Part shown: positions 58,995-64,000 of the stretch, piece after piece | Numbering within the stretch: position 1 is the first letter of the stretch | Layout: every line of letters begins with the position of its first letter | NCBI RefSeq assembly: GCF_007827815.1 | Contig: NZ_VITH01000009.1 | Span: 1 to 64,000, forward strand | Length of the DNA stretch: 64,000 nucleotides | DNA from: Azospirillum brasilense | GTDB lineage: Bacteria; Pseudomonadota; Alphaproteobacteria; Azospirillales; Azospirillaceae | Reading direction: 5' to 3' | Translations under genes and position numbers: made by a program | The notes under the pieces: model-generated | What the model was told of the DNA's origin: nothing | Database searches by the model: none | The model's input: only the letters and a program-made list of their open reading frames with translations

Positions 58995-60185
58995 GTGCTA
59001 CCCCTCGAAGGCGTCACCGTCATCGCCGTGGAGCAATACGGCGCCGGCCCGTTCGGCACCATGCTGCTGGCCGATCTCGGGGCCGAAGTCATCAAGGTCG
59101 AGAATCCCGCCGAAGGCGGCGAGGTCGGCCGGCATGTCGGCCCCCATTTCTTCGGCCCCGGCAACAGCCACTTCTACCAGTCCTTCAACCGCAACAAGCG
59201 CAGCATCACCCTCAACCTGAAGCACCCCGAGGGCATGGCGGTGCTGCACGAGCTGGTGCGCCACGCCGACGCCGTGCTGGACAACCTGCGCGGCGACCTG
59301 CCGGACAAGCTCGGCCTGACCTACGAGCATCTGAAGGCGGTCAACCCGAAGATCGTCTGCGCCCACCTGTCCGCCTACGGGCGCACGGGGCCGCGGCGGG
59401 CCTGGCCGGGCTACGACTATCTGATGCAGGCGGAGGCCGGCTACCTGTCGGTGACCGGCGAGCCGGACGGCCCGCCCGCCCGCTTCGGCATGTCGGTGGT
59501 CGACATGATGACCGGCCTGATGACCGCCTTCGGCCTCGTCTCCGGCGTGGTCGGGGCGCGGGCCAGCGGCAAGGGCTCGGACGTGGATGTCAGCCTGTTC
59601 GACACGGCGCTGCACAACATGACCTACCTCGCCACCTGGTATCTCAACGGCGGCCACAACCAGGGGCGGGAGCCGCGCTCCGCGCATCCCTCGCTGACCC
59701 CGTCGCAGCTCTACCGGACACGCGACGGCTGGCTGTTTGTGATGTGCAACAAGGAGAAGTTCTGGCCGGTCTTCTGCGACAAGATCGGCAAGCCGGAATG
59801 GGGCGACGACCCGCGCTTCCGCAGCTTCAAGGACCGGCTCGCCAACCGCGAGCTGCTCACCGTCCTTCTGGACGAGGTGCTCGGCCAGCGCGACACGGCG
59901 GAGTGGGTGGAGATCCTTGGCGGCGCCGTTCCCGCGGCCCCGGTCCTCGATATTGCGCAGTCGCTGGAGAACCCCTTTGTCCGCGACAGCGACCGGGTGG
60001 CCGACTTCGCCCAGCCGGACGGGTCCCGCGGTGTGCGGATGCTGACCGGGCCGGTGCGCATCGGCGGCGAGACGCTTCCCACCCGCACCGCCCCGGCGCT
60101 GGGCGCCGACACCGAGGACGTGCTGGGCCGCATCGGCATCGGACCGGAGCGCATCGCCGCCCTGCGCGAGCAGGGGGCGCTGTGA
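58995..60185 (+). CDS. CaiB/BaiF (family III) CoA-transferase
   Basis: The 396-residue enzyme has the family III pattern: 'LPLEGVTVIAVEQYGAGPFGTMLLADLGAEVIKVENP', 'NKRSITLNLKHPEG', the catalytic Asp in 'PPARFGMSVVDMMTGL' and 'DVDVSLFDTALHNM'. These enzymes move CoA from a donor such as succinyl-CoA or acetyl-CoA to an organic acid. With the hydratase and lyase this makes it the likely activating enzyme for the imported acid. It follows the repeat-containing gap of 100 bases and overlaps the regulator gene by 4 bases (GTGA). Confidence 0.92.
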   Translation: MLPLEGVTVIAVEQYGAGPFGTMLLADLGAEVIKVENPAEGGEVGRHVGPHFFGPGNSHFYQSFNRNKRSITLNLKHPEGMAVLHELVRHADAVLDNLRGDLPDKLGLTYEHLKAVNPKIVCAHLSAYGRTGPRRAWPGYDYLMQAEAGYLSVTGEPDGPPARFGMSVVDMMTGLMTAFGLVSGVVGARASGKGSDVDVSLFDTALHNMTYLATWYLNGGHNQGREPRSAHPSLTPSQLYRTRDGWLFVMCNKEKFWPVFCDKIGKPEWGDDPRFRSFKDRLANRELLTVLLDEVLGQRDTAEWVEILGGAVPAAPVLDIAQSLENPFVRDSDRVADFAQPDGSRGVRMLTGPVRIGGETLPTRTAPALGADTEDVLGRIGIGPERIAALREQGAL

Positions 60186-60946
60186 AAGCCGCCGTTCGCC
60201 CGGCCTCCGTTCGCCCGTCCGCCGCGGAGGGGCCGCGCTTCCAGGAGATCCTGGACGCGCTGCGCGCCGACATTTCGGACGGGCGGGTCGGGGTCGGCGA
60301 ACGGCTGCCGACCGAGCAGGAGCTGTGCCTGCGCTTTTCCGCCAGCCGCTACACGGTGCGGGAGGCGCTGCGCCGGCTCCAGGATCTCGGCCTGATCGCG
60401 CGCCGGCAGGGCTCGGGATCGGTGGTGACCGCCGCCCGCCCCGACGGGCGGTTCCACAACACGCTGTCCAGCCTCGCGGAGATCGGGCAGTACGCCTCCT
60501 CCACCCGGCTGGAGGTGCTGGCGGTGGAGAAGATCCTGGTGGAGGGGCGGACGGCGGAGCTTCTGCGCTCCCAGCCGGACACGCCCTGGGTCCGGGTGGT
60601 GGCGCTGCGCCGCCAGCCGGGGGAGCGGACCCCGCTCTGCTACACCGAGGTGTTCCTGCCCGCCGCCTTCGACGACGTGGCCCAGGCCATCGGCACCTTT
60701 CCGGTCGCCGTCTACGCGGTGCTGGAAAGCCGCTACGGCCTGCGCATCGAGGAGGTCGTGCAGTCGATCGAGGCCACCTCGGCGGACGCCAATCTCGCGT
60801 CCCGCCTGTCGGTGGAGGTCGGCACCCCGATCCTGGTGGTGATCCGCCATTATCTGGACGCCGACGGAAACGCGCTGGAGGTTGCGGTCAGCAGCCACGC
60901 GGCCGGACGATACCGCTATGAAATGACGCTGCAACGATCCGGGTAA
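60182..60946 (+). CDS. GntR family transcriptional regulator, HutC/UTRA type
   Basis: The 254-residue protein has an N-terminal GntR winged helix ('FQEILDALRADISDGRVGVGERLPTEQELCLRFSASRYTVREALRRLQDLGLIARRQGSGSVV') and a C-terminal UTRA ligand-binding domain ('VLAVEKILVEGRTAELL', 'YTEVFLPAAFDDV', 'VEVGTPILVVIRHYLDADGNALEVAVSSHAAGRYRYEM'). It starts with a GTG overlapping the CaiB stop. Being within the operon it should regulate it; the palindromes at 53407 and 55637 are the natural targets. The ligand is probably the pathway substrate or its CoA ester. Confidence 0.9.
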   Translation: MKAAVRPASVRPSAAEGPRFQEILDALRADISDGRVGVGERLPTEQELCLRFSASRYTVREALRRLQDLGLIARRQGSGSVVTAARPDGRFHNTLSSLAEIGQYASSTRLEVLAVEKILVEGRTAELLRSQPDTPWVRVVALRRQPGERTPLCYTEVFLPAAFDDVAQAIGTFPVAVYAVLESRYGLRIEEVVQSIEATSADANLASRLSVEVGTPILVVIRHYLDADGNALEVAVSSHAAGRYRYEMTLQRSG

Positions 60947-61022
60947 GGGGGCCGTTCAAGGCCCTGCCCGCGGCGAACGGCCGGAAGAGCCGCGCGGGAC
61001 AGCACCGGAAGGGAGGGAAGGA

Positions 61023-61232
61023 ATGACGGAAAACCTCATCGGGGACGCCGCCGCCTGCGCGCGGACCCTGGCCAGGATTCAGGGGGTGACCCTGGACGAT
61101 GCCGACGCCGCCCTGTGCGGGCGTCTGCTGGCCGCCGTGCCGGGCCTGTTGGCCGCGGCGCATCCCGGCGGCTCGCTGTTCGACGTGCCGCTGGGCGCCC
61201 ATGCCGTGGTGATTGCCGGGGAGCGGGCATGA
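61023..61232 (+). CDS. Small AtzG-like amidase partner subunit (DUF4089)
   Basis: The 69-residue helical protein ('LARIQGVTLDDADAALCGRLLAAVPGLLAAAHPGGSLFDVPL') resembles the AtzG/DUF4089 small subunit that stabilises AtzE-type amidases. Good support comes from position: its stop overlaps the start of an amidase gene (ATGA, 61229-61232). A GGAAGGGAGGGAAGGA purine run provides the ribosome site. The similarity is moderate, so a lineage-specific partner is also possible. Confidence 0.65.
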   Translation: MTENLIGDAAACARTLARIQGVTLDDADAALCGRLLAAVPGLLAAAHPGGSLFDVPLGAHAVVIAGERA

Positions 61233-62617
61233 CCGATCCCACATCGCTGACCCTGACGGAGGCCGCAAGGGCGGTCCGCGACGGCATGCTGCGGGCGGAA
61301 GCCCTGGCCGACGCCTGCCTGGACCGCATCGCCCGGCTGAACCCGACGCTCAACGCCTTCCTGTCGGTCGAGCCGGAGGAGGCGCTGGCCGCCGCCCGCA
61401 CCGCCGACGCGGAGGTTCGGGCCGGGCGGCTGCGCGGGCCGCTGCACGGCGTGCCCCTGGCCCACAAGGACATGTTCCACCGTGCCGGCAAGCGCTGCAC
61501 CTGCGGCTCCCCGACCATCCGCGGCGGCTTCCGCCCGGAGCGGACGGCCACGGTGCTGGAGCGGCTGGACGCGGCGGGGGCGGTGACGCTCGGCACGCTG
61601 CACATGGCCGAGTTCGCCATGGGGCCGACCGGCCACAACGCCCATCTCGGGCGCTGCCGCAACCCCTGGGACCCCGACCGCATCACCGGCGGCTCCTCCT
61701 CCGGTTCCGGAGCGGCGGTGGCGGGGCGGTTGGCCTTCGGCTCGCTGGGATCGGACACCGGCGGGTCGGTTCGGCTTCCGGCGGCGCTGTGCGGCGTGGT
61801 CGGGCTGAAGCCGACGCAAGGGGCGACGCCGATGGACGGCGTGATGCCGCTGTCGGAAAGCCTGGACTGTGTCGGCCCGCTGGCGCGCAGCGCGGAGGAC
61901 GCGGCGATGCTGTTCTCGGTCATCACCGGGCGGGCGGACGCAGCGGCGGCCATCGGTCAGGGGGTCGAGGGGCTGCGGCTGGGCATCCCGCGCCAATTCT
62001 ACTACGACGGCCTGGACCCCGCCGTGGCCGACGCGCTGGAGCGGGCGCGGGCGGTGCTGGAGCGCGCCGGCGCCCGCGTCGTGGACGTGGACATCCCCGA
62101 CCACGAGCCCTACGGCGACCTTGCCAACCTCGTCTTCACGCCGGAAGCGGCGGCCGTCCATGCGCCCTGGCTGCGCGAGCGTCCGCAGGACTACGGCCCG
62201 CAGGTCCGCGCGCGGCTTCTGCAGGGGCTGATGGTGCCGGCGGCCTCCTACCTCCAGGCGAAGCAGCTTCGCGCCCTTCATCTCCGGGCGATGATCGACG
62301 GCCCCTTCGCCCAATGCGACGCGCTGTTCGTCCCCGCTTTGCGGAGCCGCGTGCCGACCGCCGCCCAGACCGACGTGGGCGCCGGGCCGGCGATGGCCGC
62401 GGTGGTCGCCGGGGTGGCGGCGCTGACCCGCCCGGTTTCCTACCTCGGCCTGCCGGCGCTCGTCACGCCCGCCGGCTTCGATCCGGACGGGATGCCGATC
62501 GCCATGCAGCTCATCGCCCGCCCGCAGGCGGAAGCCACGCTGCTGCGCATCGCCGACGCCTACGAGCGCGCCACCGGCTGGCTGAGCCGCGTCCCCCAGA
62601 CACAGGTCTTCTCGTGA
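61229..62617 (+). CDS. Amidase signature family hydrolase, AtzE-like
   Basis: The 462-residue cytoplasmic enzyme has Lys in 'GVPLAHKDMFHRAG', and the cis-Ser and Ser nucleophile in 'ITGGSSSGSGAAVAGRL' and 'GSDTGGSVRLPAALCGVVGLKPT'. Together with the coupled small gene it resembles the AtzG-AtzE pair of carboxy-amide hydrolases. In this operon it could release a dicarboxylic acid from its mono-amide, or process an amide-linked conjugate, before CoA activation. Its product would then be activated by the CaiB enzyme encoded upstream. Activity on a different amide is possible. Confidence 0.88.
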   Translation: MTDPTSLTLTEAARAVRDGMLRAEALADACLDRIARLNPTLNAFLSVEPEEALAAARTADAEVRAGRLRGPLHGVPLAHKDMFHRAGKRCTCGSPTIRGGFRPERTATVLERLDAAGAVTLGTLHMAEFAMGPTGHNAHLGRCRNPWDPDRITGGSSSGSGAAVAGRLAFGSLGSDTGGSVRLPAALCGVVGLKPTQGATPMDGVMPLSESLDCVGPLARSAEDAAMLFSVITGRADAAAAIGQGVEGLRLGIPRQFYYDGLDPAVADALERARAVLERAGARVVDVDIPDHEPYGDLANLVFTPEAAAVHAPWLRERPQDYGPQVRARLLQGLMVPAASYLQAKQLRALHLRAMIDGPFAQCDALFVPALRSRVPTAAQTDVGAGPAMAAVVAGVAALTRPVSYLGLPALVTPAGFDPDGMPIAMQLIARPQAEATLLRIADAYERATGWLSRVPQTQVFS

Positions 62618-62631
62618 AGGGAGTTCCACCC

Positions 62632-63234
62632 ATGCCGGGAACCGATACTTTGACCTCCGCGGCACCCCCCGCGGCGCCCCCCCAGACCCAGGCGGTGGAC
62701 GACGCCTTGCCGCCGGGCCGCGGCCTGCCGGGCTGGTGGAGCTTCATCGAGGACCGTCTCCTCCTGAACATCGCCACGATCCTGATGATGGCGGCCATCG
62801 GCATCATGTTCTACGAGGCGTCCAGCCGTTCCCTCCTGTCGGAAAGCCACTGGTGGGCGGAGGAGCTGGTCCGCTTCCTGGTGGTGTGGAGCGTCCTGCT
62901 GTCGCTGGGCGTCGGCACGCGGCACGGCCACTACATCCGCATGGACCTGCTGCTGAACATGCTGCCGCACCGGGTGCGGCTGGCCTTCGCCTGGCTGAAC
63001 AGCCTGATCGGGCTGGCCTTCAGCGTGCTTCTGGTGATCGCCGGGTTCCAGGAGGTCGCGCATCTCCAGGCCATCGGCATGTTCACCGAATCCAACCTCG
63101 ATCTGCCGCTGTGGACGGTCCGGCTGGTGCTGCCGCTGGGCGGGGTGCTCTACGGCTTCGCCTTCGTCGGCAACATCGTCCTGCTGCTGCGCGGCCACGA
63201 TCCCGATCCGCCCGTCGAGGGCGAGAATCTCTGA
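62632..63234 (+). CDS. dctQ: TRAP transporter small permease, DctQ family
   Basis: The 200-residue membrane protein has a Pro/Ala-rich cytoplasmic start and four membrane segments ('LLLNIATILMMAAIGIMFYEAS', 'LVRFLVVWSVLLSLGVGTRHGHY', 'LAFAWLNSLIGLAFSVLLVIAGF', 'LVLPLGGVLYGFAFVGNIVLLL'). 'SHWWAEELVRFLVVWSVLLSLG' and 'GHYIRMDLL' are typical DctQ motifs. It lies 14 bases after the amidase gene and 29 bases before dctM. Its partner binding protein gene is at 52287-53318. Confidence 0.92.
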   Translation: MPGTDTLTSAAPPAAPPQTQAVDDALPPGRGLPGWWSFIEDRLLLNIATILMMAAIGIMFYEASSRSLLSESHWWAEELVRFLVVWSVLLSLGVGTRHGHYIRMDLLLNMLPHRVRLAFAWLNSLIGLAFSVLLVIAGFQEVAHLQAIGMFTESNLDLPLWTVRLVLPLGGVLYGFAFVGNIVLLLRGHDPDPPVEGENL

Positions 63235-63263
63235 ACGACGGCTGAAAAAGGGGAGGAAACACC

Positions 63264-64000
63264 ATGACCACCATCATCGCCGTCGTCAGCCTGCTGTTCT
63301 TCGTGGCGGCGGGCGTGCACATCGCCTTGGCGCTGGGCGTCATCGCGGTCGGCCTGCTGACCTTCAACTTCAACATCCCGGTCGTCCTGGTCGCGCAGAT
63401 GGCCTGGGATTCCGTGGACAAATACGCGCTGGTCTGCATCCCGTTCTTCATCTTCGCCGGCAACCTGATGTCGCGCGGCAACCTCGCGCTGGTCATCCTG
63501 GAGCTGGTCGGGACGATCATCCGCTACTTCCGCGGCGGCATCGCCCTGGCGCTGGCCATGTCCAGCGTGTTCTTCGCGGCGGTCAACGGTTCGTCGGTGG
63601 CCTGCGCCGTGGCGCTCGGCCCGGCGGCGGTGAAGCTGATGCCGAAGGAGGGCTACCCGCCCCGCTTCGCCGCCTCGCTGGTGGCGGTCTGCGGCACGCT
63701 GGGACTGATGATCCCGCCGTCGCTGACCTTCATCCTGATCGGTTCCATCGTCGGGCTGCCGATCACCGACCTGTTCATCGCCGGCATCGTGCCCGGCCTG
63801 TTCGAGGCGTTCCTGCTCGGTCTCACCACGCTGATCGTCAGCCGGCTCAAGGGCTACGGCCATGTCGGCGAGCGTCCGGACTGGAAGGGCTTCGGCCAGC
63901 GTCTGCCGGGTGCCGCCGGGGCGCTGATGATGCCGGTGCTCATCATCGGCACGATCTACATGGGCTGGTTCACCCCGACCGAGGTGTCGGCGCTGGCCGC
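63264..64000 (+). CDS. dctM: TRAP transporter large permease, DctM family (cut at window end)
   Basis: The 245 codons seen of the expected about 430 show the DctM pattern: 'FFVAAGVHIALALGVIAVGLL', 'DKYALVCIPFFIFAGNLMSRGNLA', 'MSSVFFAAVNGSSVACAVALGPAAVKLMPKEGYPPRFAASLVAVCGTLGLMIPPSLTFILIG' and 'MGWFTPTEVSALAA'. GGGGAGGAAACACC precedes ATG 63264. The frame is still open at base 64000. With DctQ and the separate DctP it makes a sodium- or proton-driven acid importer. Confidence 0.93.
   Translation, partial: MTTIIAVVSLLFFVAAGVHIALALGVIAVGLLTFNFNIPVVLVAQMAWDSVDKYALVCIPFFIFAGNLMSRGNLALVILELVGTIIRYFRGGIALALAMSSVFFAAVNGSSVACAVALGPAAVKLMPKEGYPPRFAASLVAVCGTLGLMIPPSLTFILIGSIVGLPITDLFIAGIVPGLFEAFLLGLTTLIVSRLKGYGHVGERPDWKGFGQRLPGAAGALMMPVLIIGTIYMGWFTPTEVSALA

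Overview
The window is GC-rich, gene-dense bacterial chromosome. The gene families point to an alphaproteobacterium, most likely Azospirillum or a close relative (Rhodospirillales). The support is a Tad/Cpa pilus locus in the alphaproteobacterial arrangement, a MCRIF-type ribbon-helix-helix protein, a DUF1127 gene beside a LysR gene, PAS-rich hybrid kinases, an AtzG/AtzE-like amidase pair and TRAP transport. The genus is inferred from gene content, not from a database match.

Layout. 1-2040: the last bases of a 5S rRNA, a strong terminator, a flavin-binding PPOX gene divergent from an AraC regulator, and a Gly-Asp-Asn tRNA operon with a recognisable promoter. 2079-14577 (minus strand): a response regulator and then a complete Tad/Flp pilus operon, read from flp through cpaA, cpaB, cpaC, cpaD, cpaE, tadA, tadB, tadC, tadD and tadE to tadG, mostly with 4-base stop/start overlaps. 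15191-21649 (plus strand): an iron module made of a MauG/cytochrome c peroxidase-like dihaem protein, imelysin IrpA, a DUF1111 dihaem protein, a second imelysin and a DUF1513 protein. Fur-box-like sites precede the first two genes. 21766-33000: a small unknown gene, a gamma-glutamyltransferase-like hydrolase, an amidase plus DpkA-type reductase pair, a diguanylate cyclase, uracil permease and a 984-residue hybrid histidine kinase.

33043-38611 (minus strand): a glycan block with a glycosyltransferase fused to UDP-galactopyranose mutase, a GH1-like glycosidase and an ABC exporter. 39022-45556: an RHH regulator, a GMC oxidoreductase with its small TAT-type subunit, a glyoxalase, a metallo-hydrolase, a DUF1127/LysR divergent pair and an ankyrin protein. 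45553-47017: an ECF sigma factor, membrane anti-sigma and CnrX-like sensor operon. 47266-51032: a TPR-SPINDLY O-GlcNAc-transferase-like protein overlapping a GT9 glycosyltransferase.

51506-64000: a catabolic region. It holds a TRAP binding protein, an MFS carrier, a CitE-like lyase, MaoC hydratase, MmgE/PrpD, acyl-CoA dehydrogenase, CaiB CoA-transferase, a HutC/UTRA-type GntR regulator, an AtzG-like/AtzE-like amidase pair and TRAP DctQM (dctM runs off the end). Two near-identical palindromes, TTGTACGTACAA (55637) and TTGTACGGACAA (53407), lie in its control regions and tie three transcription units to the one GntR regulator. The enzyme set fits uptake, CoA activation, hydration and C-C cleavage of a branched dicarboxylate such as itaconate, mesaconate or citramalate, possibly supplied as an amide. 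The substrate is inferred.
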